Notes: generated by a model not told the origin, from the sequence alone. 39,508 nucleotides of DNA from Verrucomicrobiota bacterium (GCA_003219695.1 QHQA01000046.1:1-39508); one strand, 5' to 3'; shown: positions 16,148-25,370, counted from the stretch's first letter. Numbers and translations: made by a program.

Positions 16148-16708
16148 CTAGCGCAGCGAACAATCAAGCCGCGCCCGATCGCTCGTGAAGGCCAGTTTTT
16201 CGCGGACGAAGCAGACAATTTCCTCGCGCAGCGCGTCGCAGGCGCGCGTCCAGGTTTTCGCGCCGCGAAGATTTTTCACACACGATTGCAGCGAACAAAG
16301 CTGAAGATTATCGGCGCCCGCTTCGAGCACGGCATGGATCCGGTTTTCCAAAAGACTAAAGAACGCGAGCTCATAACCTGCGCCGGCATGGTGCGCGACG
16401 TCTAACAGTGAGATGGAGATGGGCGGCGGCGATGGCGTAAAGTGCGGCACGATCTCTTTGTAACCGATCGCTCTCAGGACGAACCGCACCGTCTGCGACA
16501 GCTGGCTAAAGGCTACCACGTTCTCGTCATTTCGCAGGTGCAGGTACAAAGCAATGCTTTCTGTCACGTGATCGGTGAGCCACCAACTGGGATAACCGGC
16601 TTCGTCGGCTGCCCGTGTGATCGCTGCGTGCAGCCAATCCCGGTTAAACTCAAAGAGTTGTCCCGAATCTGTGCGCAGATATGGAAATTCTTCCTTAAAC
16701 GCGACCAT
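16148..16708 (-). CDS. Hypothetical protein downstream of nrdR
   Basis: About 186 residues from ATG 16708, which overlaps the nrdR 3' end by 14 bases; a GTG at 16726 would add six. Overlap with nrdR suggests a shared transcript. Recognisable features are few: an aromatic-rich N-terminal half (WLHAAITRAADEAGYPSWWLTDHV), a proline run near the middle (TPSPPPISIS) and a basic C-terminus. No signal peptide or transmembrane helix. Probably soluble; function unknown. Confidence 0.7.
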   Translation of the reverse strand: MVAFKEEFPYLRTDSGQLFEFNRDWLHAAITRAADEAGYPSWWLTDHVTESIALYLHLRNDENVVAFSQLSQTVRFVLRAIGYKEIVPHFTPSPPPISISLLDVAHHAGAGYELAFFSLLENRIHAVLEAGADNLQLCSLQSCVKNLRGAKTWTRACDALREEIVCFVREKLAFTSDRARLDCSLR

Positions 16709-17255
16709 GATTCTTAACTGTGTCACCGCGTGATCGAGCGACGGCGTTGGATTTCTCCTGCGTTATCTCAGGCGGAAATAATTCCCGCTGAAGCGCGTTT
16801 GGTTTAATCCGGCGGCCCAGCGTATGAATTGCATCTACGAATTGATCGACATCCTGAAATCGCTGGTACACCGAGGCGTAACGCAAATAGGCCACCTCAT
16901 CGATCTCGCGCAGTTTTTCTAGCACTTTGGCGCCAATCAGCGATGAAGGAACTTCCCGCCCTCCGGTTTCCAATTCATGCACAATTTCGTCCACCATATC
17001 CTCCAACGTTAAAAGACTGGTGGAACGTTTCTCAAACGCTTTCGCAATGCTGGCGGTCAGCTTCCGCCGGTCAAAGGACTCGTGCGTTTTGTCGCGCTTT
17101 ACCACGCGTAGATCGGAACGCTCGATTTCCTCATACGTCGTGTAGCGATATTTGCATTTCAAACATTCGCGACGACGACGGATGCTGGAACCATCCCGGG
17201 ACTGACGGGAATCGATGACCTTGTCATCACGCGAGCCGCACTTGGGGCAACGCAT
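16695..17255 (-). CDS. nrdR: Transcriptional repressor NrdR (ribonucleotide reductase regulator)
   Basis: NrdR senses ATP/dATP and represses ribonucleotide reductase genes. The N-terminal zinc ribbon has Cys3, Cys6, Cys31 and Cys34 (RCPKCG ... ECLKCKYRYTTYE). The ATP-cone follows, with VVKRDKTHESFDRRKL and EVAYLRYASVYQRF. At 186 residues it is longer than the usual ~150-160, owing to a variable basic tail. A short dyad, ACACCA/TGGTGT, lies at 17277-17295, 22 bases upstream of the start; whether it is regulatory is unknown. Confidence 0.95.
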   Translation of the reverse strand: MRCPKCGSRDDKVIDSRQSRDGSSIRRRRECLKCKYRYTTYEEIERSDLRVVKRDKTHESFDRRKLTASIAKAFEKRSTSLLTLEDMVDEIVHELETGGREVPSSLIGAKVLEKLREIDEVAYLRYASVYQRFQDVDQFVDAIHTLGRRIKPNALQRELFPPEITQEKSNAVARSRGDTVKNHGRV

Positions 17256-17325
17256 AGTATGGAAATCCCAACTACCACACCATTCATTGTGGTGTCAACG
17301 CTTCTTTCGCTCTTCCCCTCATATT

Positions 17326-17350
17326 CTTACTCTCACTCTTGCTCGTGCTC
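17326..17350. repeat. CTTACTCTCACTCTTGCTC-type repeat arm
   Basis: A single arm resembling those of the inverted repeat at 30617-30713. No partner arm is seen nearby, so it is probably a remnant. Confidence 0.45.
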
Positions 17351-17433
17351 ATGATCATGTCGTAGCGTTTTCGCATTGCTCAGGTGATCGTCTCGCATTG
17401 ACGCGACGCACTGGCAACGATACACGCTTCGAA

Positions 17434-18399
17434 ATGCAAAAGCGTGCAATGCGCACCGCTTCGTATGGTCCATGGTTGGTTGGTCTCGGGGCCGCGCTTT
17501 GGGGAACAGAAAGCGCATGGCGGATTCCACTTAACGAATTGTTCGACGCGAAGGTGATCGTTTTCTGGGAACACGTGTTCATCCTGATCATGTTCCTGCC
17601 GATTCTGATTTCGCGGTTACACGAGATTCCAAAAGTCCGCGCGCACACATGGGGCTTCATGCTTTTCTCCGGGTTCGCCGGCTCCGCCGTGGGCACGGTA
17701 TTTTTTACGATGGCGTTGAAGTACGGAAATCCCACCGTCGTGAACGTGATTCTGAATGTCCAGCCCGTTATCTCAACCATTGGCGCGTTCCTCCTTTTCG
17801 GCGACCGGCTTGCGCGCCGCTTTTTTCTTTACGCCGGCATCGCAATCATCAGTGGGATTTTCGTTTCCGTGCAGTATCCGACGTTAATTGGTGTTTCCTT
17901 TGAACGCGCCGGCCTGAATCTCGGCACCGGATACGCTTTGATCTGCGCGCTGTTTTGGGGTCTCTCGACCGTTGCAGGACGCGGCGTCATGGTTGGCATG
18001 TCGCTGCGACTTGCCTCCAGCATGCGCATCGTCGTCGGGCTCACCTGCATGACATTAATTCTTCTGGCGTATGGAAAACTGAACGGTGCGGCACTGTGGC
18101 CCGCAGCCGCGCAGACGCACACCACTAAGGCGATCCTTTTACTGTTCTTCCTAGCCTCGGTTTCAGGCGGAATTCCACTCCTGATTTATTTTCAGGGGCT
18201 GCACCTCACTCGCGCTTCGACAGCCGGCTATTTCGAGATGATGCAAACACTCGCTGCCGTGTGCATCACCTGGGGTGTCTTTCATGCCAGCCTTTACCCA
18301 CATCAGGTAATCGCGTCCATCATCCTCATCGCCGCCGTGGCGATGGTCCATCATGTGCAACAGCAGATTGAAACCCCCAGCCCCGAAAGTGTTCGGTAG
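17434..18399 (+). CDS. EamA-type (DMT superfamily) transporter
   Basis: A polytopic inner-membrane protein of about 321 residues with roughly ten hydrophobic segments in two EamA-like halves. Typical pieces are GAALWGTESAWR near the start, FTMALKYGNPTVVNVILNVQPV at the end of the first half, and YFQGLHLTRASTAGYFEMMQ in the second. Substrate unknown; drug/metabolite export is usual for the superfamily. The frame opens at 17215, but the first 73 codons look non-coding, so ATG 17434 is used; 17449 is an alternative. Confidence 0.85.
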   Translation: MQKRAMRTASYGPWLVGLGAALWGTESAWRIPLNELFDAKVIVFWEHVFILIMFLPILISRLHEIPKVRAHTWGFMLFSGFAGSAVGTVFFTMALKYGNPTVVNVILNVQPVISTIGAFLLFGDRLARRFFLYAGIAIISGIFVSVQYPTLIGVSFERAGLNLGTGYALICALFWGLSTVAGRGVMVGMSLRLASSMRIVVGLTCMTLILLAYGKLNGAALWPAAAQTHTTKAILLLFFLASVSGGIPLLIYFQGLHLTRASTAGYFEMMQTLAAVCITWGVFHASLYPHQVIASIILIAAVAMVHHVQQQIETPSPESVR

Positions 18400-18579
18400 T
18401 GATGCCTGCAGTTCGCCAGACTCGGTTCGCGCTTTGAGACGTCGGTGGATCTAAAAGTCGTCCGGCAGCGAACATTTTCTTGCCAGCTTTCTTCGCGAAG
18501 CTGCGAAAAATTTCGCGGCGATTTGCTCTTTTCACTCAGATCATTTGTTCGTGTCACATGCGCGGGGCCCAAAGAATTT

Positions 18580-18650
18580 CACGACACGAATTACCCGAAT
18601 TCTCGCAAACTGCATTGATGGCAATTGGTGCAATTCGTGTCTGTGCGTGC
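18580..18650. repeat. Degenerate GACACGAATT inverted repeat, family I
   Basis: GACACGAATT (18583-18592) and AATTCGTGTC (18632-18641) face each other. The motif matches the stronger element at 31151-31248, built from ACACGAAT units. Confidence 0.5.
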
Positions 18651-18812
18651 CACCGGCTCGGAATTTTCTTGGCTTGCTGCTTAGAGCATGAATCATCCGC
18701 ATTATCCGCGAACCCAGCCGACGGGATCGGCGAGATAGAAGGCAAAGCCGCGGGCACACGCGCGAGCGAGCCGGCAGAAGAGCGAGTTTAAAATGCCTGG
18801 TCGCCTGCAAAG

Positions 18813-18875
18813 AAACTTTTAATTTTCCGTAACTTCGCCCGGAAACTTTCGGAGAAGGATGAAGGAGAACACCTG
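18813..18875 (+). repeat. Shared block, copy 1 (partner at 22114-22175)
   Basis: CGTAACTTCGC (18828-18838) is followed without gaps by a stretch that matches 22129 onward in the GGAGAA, ATGA-GG and GA-CA positions. The two copies flank the sensor kinase/regulator pair. Either a promoter-proximal element or the remnant of a duplicated small gene. Confidence 0.45.
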
Positions 18876-19284
18876 AAAATCCTAACAAATTCAGTTCTCG
18901 CCGTTTGTGCTGTCCGCGTGCCCGCCTCGTTCGGTGTAGCACGGCCGGGGCAAGCGATATCGCTTGACAGAGCGAAGCAAAATCTGCTAGCGCTGGCGAG
19001 GAACACGAGACTGAGTTTGTGGGTATTGAGATACAGAAAGGACCACTCGCAGGCGTCGTTGTCGCGGATTCGGGCAGCTTTTCAATCCGAGGCAAACGAA
19101 CTGTTTGTGTGAGCGCTAACGAGTTTGCTTGCGATTCGGGGGACCATCACGATGGGGACCCAATGATCAGCAGATTCGAGCTGTTTGTTAGCGTAGGAAA
19201 TTCATTCGCTACCCGCGATTTCCATGGCCGCAGATCGGCGTTCGACCCGCCTGACGGTACCTCACACGCAGTGGAGATCTTCCG

Positions 19285-21111
19285 ATGAATTGGATCACAG
19301 TCGTCTGGTCAATGAATGCCGGAGCGTGTTTGACGCTCGCGGCGTTTTATGTCGCGGTCTGGTGCAAACAGCGCGAGCAATGGATGTATTTGCTGTTTTC
19401 CTCCAGCGCGCTCGCAGCGGCGGCGATCTCAGCATTCGAGTTAGAGATGATGAATGCCAGGGCGGTGGACGAATACCAGCTCCTGGTGCGCTGGGTCCAT
19501 GTGCCGGTGTACGTGCTTATAGTGGCGTTTGTTGCTTTTGTGCGACGCTATGTTCATGCCGGCCGGGCATGGCTGGCATGGAGCATCTACGGCCTGCGAA
19601 CGCTGGTGCTGATCCTAAATTTCATTTTTCCAGTCAGCATCAATTTCCGGGAGATTACGAGCGTTCAACCGTTTCCATTGCTCGGTCAGCTCGTATCGGT
19701 GCCGGTTGGTGTTCCGAATTCGTGGGGTTTTCTGAGCCATGTCAGTCTGCTGTTGCTGCTGATCTTTTCCGTGGATGCTACAATCACCCTTTTACGGCGC
19801 GGTGATCGGCGGCGCGCGTGGGTGGTGGGCAGCAGCATGATCTTCGCCGTGATCTTCGCAGTGCACGTGCCGCTGGTGATCTGGGGCGTGCTTGAGATTC
19901 CGTTTTTCCTTGCCTTTGCGTACACGGCCATCGTGGCGGCAATGGGCTATGAGCTGAGTACCGACATGGCTCGGGCAGCGCGTCTCGCGCGCGAGTTAGA
20001 GATAAGCGAGAACAGGCTTCTCCTGGCTGCCGACTCGGCTAATCTCGGGCTGTGGGAGTGGGACTTGAACGCCGGCGAAATCTGGGTCACGCCAAATCGA
20101 CGTGTTCAATTTGGTTTGCCTGCCACTGGAAAGATCAGGTTCGAAGACCTGATGTCTCGCTGGCACCCTGACGATCGTGACGGCGTTCGGCAGGCGCTGA
20201 AGGAGGCGATTGAACACGGCAAAGAGTACCGTCGCGAATTTCGGACACTTCTTGCGGATGGCAGTGTGCGCTGGACCGTTGCGCGTGGACGCGCGCACTT
20301 TGATGAACGCGGAAGACCGCAGCGCCTGTTGGGAGTTAGTCTGGACATTACAGCTCGTAAAGAAGCAGAAGCTATCGCCCAGCAGCAGCGCGATGAACTT
20401 GAACAACTCAGACAACAGAGAACCGCATTGCTGGAACAGGAGGTGGTAGGGCGGGCGCGACTGGAGCGGGAGGTGATCGATATCTGCGCACGCGAGCAAC
20501 GGCGTATCGCTTATGATTTGCACGACGGCGTCGGGCAGCAACTGGTCGGCATTGCGTTGAGCGCAAAACTGCTTGAGGAACAGTTGCGCGCTGATCGACC
20601 AGCCGAAGCTGACAAGGCTTCGGCGATCGTCCAGCTCGCCAATCAAGCAGCCAGACAAGCGCGGCTTACTGCGCGCACTCTTGAAGGCGCCGACGGTGTG
20701 GGAGATTTAAAAGCGGCGCTGGAGTCGCTGGCCGCAAGTGTGAATCGAGATTGTTCCATCAAAGCCACAGTCGAAGCGGACGGTTCATCTTTGCCGATCA
20801 GCCCGCCTGTGGCCGCTCAACTTTATCGGATTGCACAGGAAGCAGTGCACAACGCGGTGGAGCACGGTGCTGCTCACGAAGTGCAGATCAACCTCGCATT
20901 TAATCATGAGGTCATGCTGCTGAGGATCCAAGATGACGGAACAGGGTTCGAGGCGAACCCGAACTCCGATGGGATGGGCCTTCGCATCATGCGCTATCGC
21001 GCCCAGTGTATCGGCGGGTCGTGCGAAGTGCAATCCAGTCGCGCTAAAGGTACGATCGTTAGCTGCCGTGTGCCGCTGCAGGCGCAGCTTCCAGTTTCTG
21101 CCCTCCCATGA
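19285..21111 (+). CDS. Membrane sensor histidine kinase, NarL-type (PAS, HisKA_3, HATPase)
   Basis: The first ~225 residues hold about seven transmembrane helices. A PAS/PAC domain follows at about 245-365 (WEWDLNAGEIWVTPNRR, RRLLGVSLDITARKEAE-like end). The phosphoacceptor is His413 in YDLHDGVGQQL, the HisKA_3 dimerisation motif. The ATPase domain carries RIAQEAVHNAVEHG (N box) and DDGTGFE and GMGLRIMRYRA (G boxes). It should phosphorylate the regulator encoded next, with which it shares an ATGA overlap. The signal is unknown; the PAS may bind a small ligand and the membrane part may sense another. Confidence 0.93.
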   Translation: MNWITVVWSMNAGACLTLAAFYVAVWCKQREQWMYLLFSSSALAAAAISAFELEMMNARAVDEYQLLVRWVHVPVYVLIVAFVAFVRRYVHAGRAWLAWSIYGLRTLVLILNFIFPVSINFREITSVQPFPLLGQLVSVPVGVPNSWGFLSHVSLLLLLIFSVDATITLLRRGDRRRAWVVGSSMIFAVIFAVHVPLVIWGVLEIPFFLAFAYTAIVAAMGYELSTDMARAARLARELEISENRLLLAADSANLGLWEWDLNAGEIWVTPNRRVQFGLPATGKIRFEDLMSRWHPDDRDGVRQALKEAIEHGKEYRREFRTLLADGSVRWTVARGRAHFDERGRPQRLLGVSLDITARKEAEAIAQQQRDELEQLRQQRTALLEQEVVGRARLEREVIDICAREQRRIAYDLHDGVGQQLVGIALSAKLLEEQLRADRPAEADKASAIVQLANQAARQARLTARTLEGADGVGDLKAALESLAASVNRDCSIKATVEADGSSLPISPPVAAQLYRIAQEAVHNAVEHGAAHEVQINLAFNHEVMLLRIQDDGTGFEANPNSDGMGLRIMRYRAQCIGGSCEVQSSRAKGTIVSCRVPLQAQLPVSALP

Positions 21112-21833
21112 GTACGAAACCAAAGAGTCACAAGAAATCTCGCATCATCGTAGTGGAGGATCATCCTGTGCTGCTCGATGGCCTCAGGCAGTTGATCGGC
21201 AGCCAACCAGACCTGGCCTGTGTTGGAGTGGCGGACAATACCTCGGATGCCAAACGAGTCGTCGAGCAAAGCAAACCTGATCTCATGGTCCTCGATTTGC
21301 GCTTAAAAGCAGGTGATGCGCTTGAGCTAATCAAGTCCGTGCGAGTCGAGAATCCGCAACTGAAGATGCTCGTGCTTTCGCAATACGATGAGTTGATTTT
21401 TGCCGAGCGCGCGCTGCGTGCCGGAGCTTCCGGTTACATCATGAAGGAGAACGCCACAGATGAGGTCTTGCGAGCAGTGCGCAAGGTGCTCGCCGGAGAA
21501 TTGTATTTTAGTGAAAGAGTGGCCGCGGCTGTACTGCAGCGGACGTTGCGCGAGAAACCGAGCGCTTCGCGTGCAGGCGTCGAGGCATTGTCTGATCGCG
21601 AGATGCAGGTGTTCCAACTTCTCGGCGCTTCCTACAGCTCGCGCGAGATTGCTGAGCAATTTCACCTTAGCCGGAAAACGATCGAGACCCATTGCGAAAA
21701 AATTAAGCACAAGCTGAACCTGCACACGGCGGCCGAGCTCAAGGAGTTTGCTCGGAAATGGGCCACCGAAAATCTCGGGCCTCTCGAAGGTCGGGTGGAG
21801 TCTCTCTCACAAACCGGCCGGTCAAAGAAATAG
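21108..21833 (+). CDS. LuxR/NarL-family response regulator
   Basis: 241 residues. The receiver domain has VVEDHPVLLDGL with the acidic pair, the phosphoacceptor Asp63 (LMVLDLRLK) and Lys in GYIMKENAT. The C-terminal LuxR helix-turn-helix reads LSDREMQVFQLLGASYSSREIAEQFHLSRKTIETHCEKIKHKL (residues ~160-205, shown in parts in the family pattern). It starts within the stop of the kinase gene. A palindromic terminator follows at 21872. Confidence 0.95.
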   Translation: MSTKPKSHKKSRIIVVEDHPVLLDGLRQLIGSQPDLACVGVADNTSDAKRVVEQSKPDLMVLDLRLKAGDALELIKSVRVENPQLKMLVLSQYDELIFAERALRAGASGYIMKENATDEVLRAVRKVLAGELYFSERVAAAVLQRTLREKPSASRAGVEALSDREMQVFQLLGASYSSREIAEQFHLSRKTIETHCEKIKHKLNLHTAAELKEFARKWATENLGPLEGRVESLSQTGRSKK

Positions 21834-21871
21834 CGATGTTGCAATTGTGGCGCTCCGTTTAACGCTACATT

Positions 21872-21900
21872 CTTAGGGCAATTTCGATTGCCGCCCTAAG
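21872..21900 (+). terminator. Hairpin terminator after the response regulator
   Basis: CTTAGGGCAAT (21872-21882), a TTCG loop, then ATTGCCGCCCTAAG pair as a long stem with a small bulge. It lies 38 bases after the stop. The downstream T-run is weak, so termination is likely but not certain. Confidence 0.6.
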
Positions 21901-22037
21901 TCAAAAATCGGGCGTCGATCAGTCCACCAGCCTGATTGGCAGAACAGGACGGTGTTGTACCATCACCTCATGTCTATTCCCTGTTTCCCCCCAGGAGAAT
22001 TAACTCAACAGGGAAGCACGATATGAGCCCCCAGCTT

Positions 22038-22067
22038 GAGGGCTCCGCGGGGAACCGTGGAGCCCTC
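22038..22067. terminator. Very stable GGAA-loop hairpin
   Basis: GAGGGCTCCGCGG, loop GGAA, then CCGTGGAGCCCTC followed by TTT. The stem is 13 bp with one G-T pair. It could be a terminator on the plus strand or the end of a small RNA starting near 21960. No promoter was identified. Confidence 0.5.
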
Positions 22068-22113
22068 TTTGCGCTCTAGCAGAGCAAAGGAATTTCTGCC
22101 AGGAGTCGGTGGG

Positions 22114-22175
22114 CTTTTCAATTTTTCTCGTAACTTCGCGTCGGCAATTGCGGAGAACAATGATGGGGAGCATCA
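22114..22175 (+). repeat. Shared block, copy 2 (partner at 18813-18875)
   Basis: CTTTTCAATTTTTCTCGTAA leads into CGTAACTTCGC and then a gapless match to copy 1. In one frame it encodes RNFASAIAENNDGEH, ending at a TAA shortly after (22198), comparable with RNFARKLSEKDEGEH in copy 1. Confidence 0.45.
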
Positions 22176-22397
22176 ACCGATGCTTCACCCACACTGTGGA
22201 TAAATGGTGTGAAGTGGATAAGGGGACGCGGGCGAGCAGTCGCGGCCCCGCACTGCGATGCGACGCGCGTCTGGGGCTCGCCTAACATGTTTTAAGCGAT
22301 TGGCTGGCAGCGGAGCGCGCGTCTCTAGCGAGCACGGCTGTAGCGTTTGGCCGCTGGCCGAATGCATCGTAAGAGAAACCTGGGAGTGGCGTACGCT

Positions 22398-22448
22398 GTT
22401 CGCGGCAAGCTTGCCGCGAACTACAGGCTGCCTAGCCTGTGCTCCCCA
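22398..22448. repeat. Solo REP of the recG-inserted family A
   Basis: GTTCGCGGCAAGCTTGCCGC (22398-22417) is followed by the AGGCTGCCTAGCCT palindrome and a GTGCTCCCCA end. The order and sequence match the right end of the element inside recG (2693-2742). No transposase is attached. Confidence 0.8.
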
Positions 22449-22490
22449 GAAGAAGCGATTTTCGGCGCGGCAGAATCGCGCCCGGTAGCT

Positions 22491-25370
22491 TCATCTAGCC
22501 CGCGCGGTCTTCTCTAGGAATTCGAAACCGACTTTGGCGTCTTCCAATTTCAGGTAAGCGGAAAACGGACGTCCGCGTTTTGAGATGAAGCCGTCAAGGA
22601 GGTCGGTCTTTCCAGTGGTGAGAAGTTTCTGGGCCTGCTCTTTTGGAATTTCGCGGCCGAGAATGGTTTTGCTTAGTTTGAATTTGCACGGCCTGGGATC
22701 AGCCTGCGAACGCTCGCAAATGTAACTGGTCTCGGTTTCAAAGATCTTCCCGCCGCACTTTGGGCATTCGCCGAGCGATTCCTTGCCTGTGAAATCGATC
22801 TTCGCGGCCGGTTCTTTGGGCTTGCGTTCTCTCTTCGGTTTCCCGTCGCGCTTTTCGAATTCAAAGCCGACGTCCTTCTTCTCCGTTAACGCGAGAAATG
22901 CTTTGAAGGGCCTGCCCTTCCGCGAAATGAAGCGCGGAAACAAATCCGTCTTACCGGTGCTCAGGAGTTTTTTCATCTGCTCGCGCTCGACTGGTTGTTG
23001 CAGGATGACTTTGCCCGATCGAAAGTCGCAGGTTTTGTTAGGGCCGACTGCATTTTCGCAGACGTAGCTCATTCCGAATTCGAACACACGCCCGCCGCAC
23101 TTCGGACATTTGCCAAGCGGCTCCTGTCCGGAAAAATCCGCCGGCTGTGTTGCGCCGTTCTGTTGACCGTTCGCTCCGAAATCGAACTCCGCCTTGAAAT
23201 CATCGCTTAACCTGAGCACGGCATGAAACCGTTTGCCTTTCCTGCTGCGAAAACCGCCCAGCGGGCCGACCTGTTTGTCGCGCACGAGACTCTCGAACTC
23301 CTCACGGCTCAGCAATCGGCCGGCGATGGTTTTCCAAATCGTGAAATCGCAGTCTTCATTTGTGCACGTGAAACCTTTGAATCGCTCGATGATGGGCGAA
23401 CCGCACTTGGGACATTGGCCGAACGGTTCGCTGTCGGGCATGTGCTCATCGGGATGAAAATGTTTCGCTTTGCCAACGATGTCCCTGGTGAGGTCGCGAA
23501 TATCACGCATGAACGCGTCGCGCGTGAGCTTGCGATGCTCGATTACGCGCAAGCGAAACTCCCATTCCCCCGTCAGCTCCGGACTGGTTAAGTCGGGCAC
23601 TGCATTTTTTAGAAGTGTGATCGTTTGAATGGCCTTTGCGGTTGGCTGGAGTTCTTTGCCCTGCCGGATTAAATAATGCGCTGAAATCAGCGTCTCGATG
23701 ATGGAGGCGCGCGTCGCTGGAGTGCCGAGCCCTTTCTCCTTCATCGCGTCGCGCAGTTCTTCGTCCTCAACGAGTTTGCCTGCCGCTTCCATGGCACTGA
23801 GGATCGTCGCCTCGTTGTAACGAACAGGCGGCCGCGTCTGCTCCGTGTTGATTTCGATGCGCACCGTTTCGACGCGTTCGCCTTGCCGCACCGGGGGCAG
23901 GTTTTCTTCTGGCTTCTCGCTGGCGCTTTCGCGTCGATAGACTTCCAGCCATCCGGCTGCGACCAGAATTTTTCCTTCGGTCTTGAAAGGCTCGCCTTCC
24001 ACACGCGTGATCCGGGTGGTGTTCTCGTATTGTGCGGGTGGAAAGAATACAGCCACGAAACGCTTGGTCACCATGTCGAAGATTGCTCGCTCGTTGTTAT
24101 CGAGCGAACGCGGAATGGTGCCGGTCGGGATAATGGCAAAGTGGTCACCCACTTTTGCGTCGTTAAAGATGCGGTTGTTTGGCTTGACCCAATTATTGTC
24201 GAGCGCCTTGCGGGCGAATGGATTGTCAATTTTTGCCAACGTTGATCTTACGGTAGGCAGATAATCCTCGGGTAACGCACGCGAGTCCGTGCGCGGATAG
24301 GTGATGGCCTTGTGCCTTTCGTAAAGCGCCTGCGCAATTTGCAACGTGCGCTTCGCAGAGAAGCCGAAGCGGCTGTTGGCTTCGCGTTGCAAGCTCGTCA
24401 GATCATACAACTGCGGAGCGACCTGCGTACTCGGCTTTTTTTCTTCCAGCTCGACGACGCCATGTTTGCCGCTGCACCTGCGCTGGATGGCTTCGGCGAT
24501 TTCGCGATGCCACAAGCGCGGCGCAGCGCGGTGCTCTTCCCATAGCGAGCCGTGCACAGGATCAAGCCGCTGCTCGGCATCCGGCAGATGCAATTGAAGA
24601 CGAACCAGCAGCCTCCGCGTTCGCTCGATTTCGCTCTGATCTTTTTTGAACGCTTCGTCGAACCAGCGTCCCGAATAGTCGCCAGCAGCGGCGCGGAATG
24701 TGCCGGTGATCTCGTGCACTTCGCGCGGCTTAAATTCCTTAATCTTGTTCTCGCGATCCACGATGATCGCCAGCGTCGGCGTCTGCACGCGGCCGAGCGA
24801 AGTAACGCTGCTGCCTCGTCCGCCGCTGAGCCGCAACGTGAACGCGCGAGTGGCGTTGATGCCTACCAGCCAGTCCGCCTCGTTCCGGCTGCGGGCGGCG
24901 CTGGCCAGCGGCTGCATCTCGGCGTCGCTGCGCAACCGCGCGAATCCTTCGCGGATTGCTTCCGAAGTCATCGATTGCAGCCAGAGACGCTTGATCGGCT
25001 TTTTGGCGCCCGTGTATTGAACGATGTATCGGAATATCAATTCGCCTTCCCGGCCGGCATCGCACGCATTGATGATCTCGGAGACATCTTTGTCTCTGAT
25101 TAGCTTCCGGAGCGCATTGACGCGACCGCCCATTTTGTCCACCGGCTCAAGCTCAAATTCCGCCGGCATAATGGGCAGCTTCTTCATGTCCCACTTGTCC
25201 TGCTCTTTCATGGAAACGGGCACGGCGAGCTCAAAGAGATGACCGACCGCCCACGAGATCAGGTACCGGTTGTTCTCGTAGTAGTCCTTGCCTTTCTTGA
25301 AGCCGCCGAGCGCGCTCGCGATGTCGCCGGCGACCGAAGGCTTCTCAGTAATTATGAGGGACTTGGACAT
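22491..25370 (-). CDS. topB: Type IA DNA topoisomerase (TopB-like) with three C-terminal zinc/Toprim-associated repeats
   Basis: Relaxes or decatenates DNA through a transient tyrosine link. Toprim residues are visible in KSLIITEKPSVAGDIASALGGF and NACDAGREGELIFRY. The active-site Tyr358 sits in AITYPRTDSRALPED. Three repeats of the form CPKCG...GFI/RS-KG-RPF-A follow residue ~640, the C-terminal modules seen on many TopB-like proteins; only some keep all cysteines. ATG 25370 was chosen because the family sequence begins there; the frame opens 21 codons earlier. The Arg-rich segment before IAEAIQRRC is longer than in many relatives. It lies downstream of dprA, a common arrangement. Confidence 0.92.
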   Translation of the reverse strand: MSKSLIITEKPSVAGDIASALGGFKKGKDYYENNRYLISWAVGHLFELAVPVSMKEQDKWDMKKLPIMPAEFELEPVDKMGGRVNALRKLIRDKDVSEIINACDAGREGELIFRYIVQYTGAKKPIKRLWLQSMTSEAIREGFARLRSDAEMQPLASAARSRNEADWLVGINATRAFTLRLSGGRGSSVTSLGRVQTPTLAIIVDRENKIKEFKPREVHEITGTFRAAAGDYSGRWFDEAFKKDQSEIERTRRLLVRLQLHLPDAEQRLDPVHGSLWEEHRAAPRLWHREIAEAIQRRCSGKHGVVELEEKKPSTQVAPQLYDLTSLQREANSRFGFSAKRTLQIAQALYERHKAITYPRTDSRALPEDYLPTVRSTLAKIDNPFARKALDNNWVKPNNRIFNDAKVGDHFAIIPTGTIPRSLDNNERAIFDMVTKRFVAVFFPPAQYENTTRITRVEGEPFKTEGKILVAAGWLEVYRRESASEKPEENLPPVRQGERVETVRIEINTEQTRPPVRYNEATILSAMEAAGKLVEDEELRDAMKEKGLGTPATRASIIETLISAHYLIRQGKELQPTAKAIQTITLLKNAVPDLTSPELTGEWEFRLRVIEHRKLTRDAFMRDIRDLTRDIVGKAKHFHPDEHMPDSEPFGQCPKCGSPIIERFKGFTCTNEDCDFTIWKTIAGRLLSREEFESLVRDKQVGPLGGFRSRKGKRFHAVLRLSDDFKAEFDFGANGQQNGATQPADFSGQEPLGKCPKCGGRVFEFGMSYVCENAVGPNKTCDFRSGKVILQQPVEREQMKKLLSTGKTDLFPRFISRKGRPFKAFLALTEKKDVGFEFEKRDGKPKRERKPKEPAAKIDFTGKESLGECPKCGGKIFETETSYICERSQADPRPCKFKLSKTILGREIPKEQAQKLLTTGKTDLLDGFISKRGRPFSAYLKLEDAKVGFEFLEKTARAR

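Larger units (their letters stand above)
18400..19284. other. Long gene-poor stretch upstream of the sensor kinase
   Basis: 885 bp with no convincing gene on either strand. It holds a degenerate palindrome (18580-18650) and a sequence block shared with 22114-22175 (at 18813-18875). The frame 18792-19112 is open and shares amino acid patterning with the second copy (RNFA...E...GEH), so a decayed small gene is possible. A ribosome-binding site GGAG lies eight bases before the kinase ATG. Confidence 0.5.
21901..22490. other. Gene-poor stretch between convergent units
   Basis: About 590 bp without a convincing gene. It contains a strong GGAA-capped hairpin (22038-22067), a second smaller hairpin (GCTCT/AGAGC near 22072-22084), the block shared with 18813-18875, a GGCGAGC/GCTCGCC palindrome near 22228-22283 and a solo family A REP (22398-22448). 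Confidence 0.5.

Noticed and set aside
17215..17433. 73-residue extension of the DMT transporter
   Set aside because: It overlaps the nrdR start and contains a repeat arm; no hydrophobic or conserved segment.
18541..19095. 184-codon minus-strand frame upstream of the sensor kinase
   Set aside because: No motif and irregular composition; it covers a degenerate repeat.
24480..24660. Mobile insertion in the topoisomerase
   Set aside because: The segment is longer than in many relatives but has no palindromic or repeat structure, so natural length variation is more likely.
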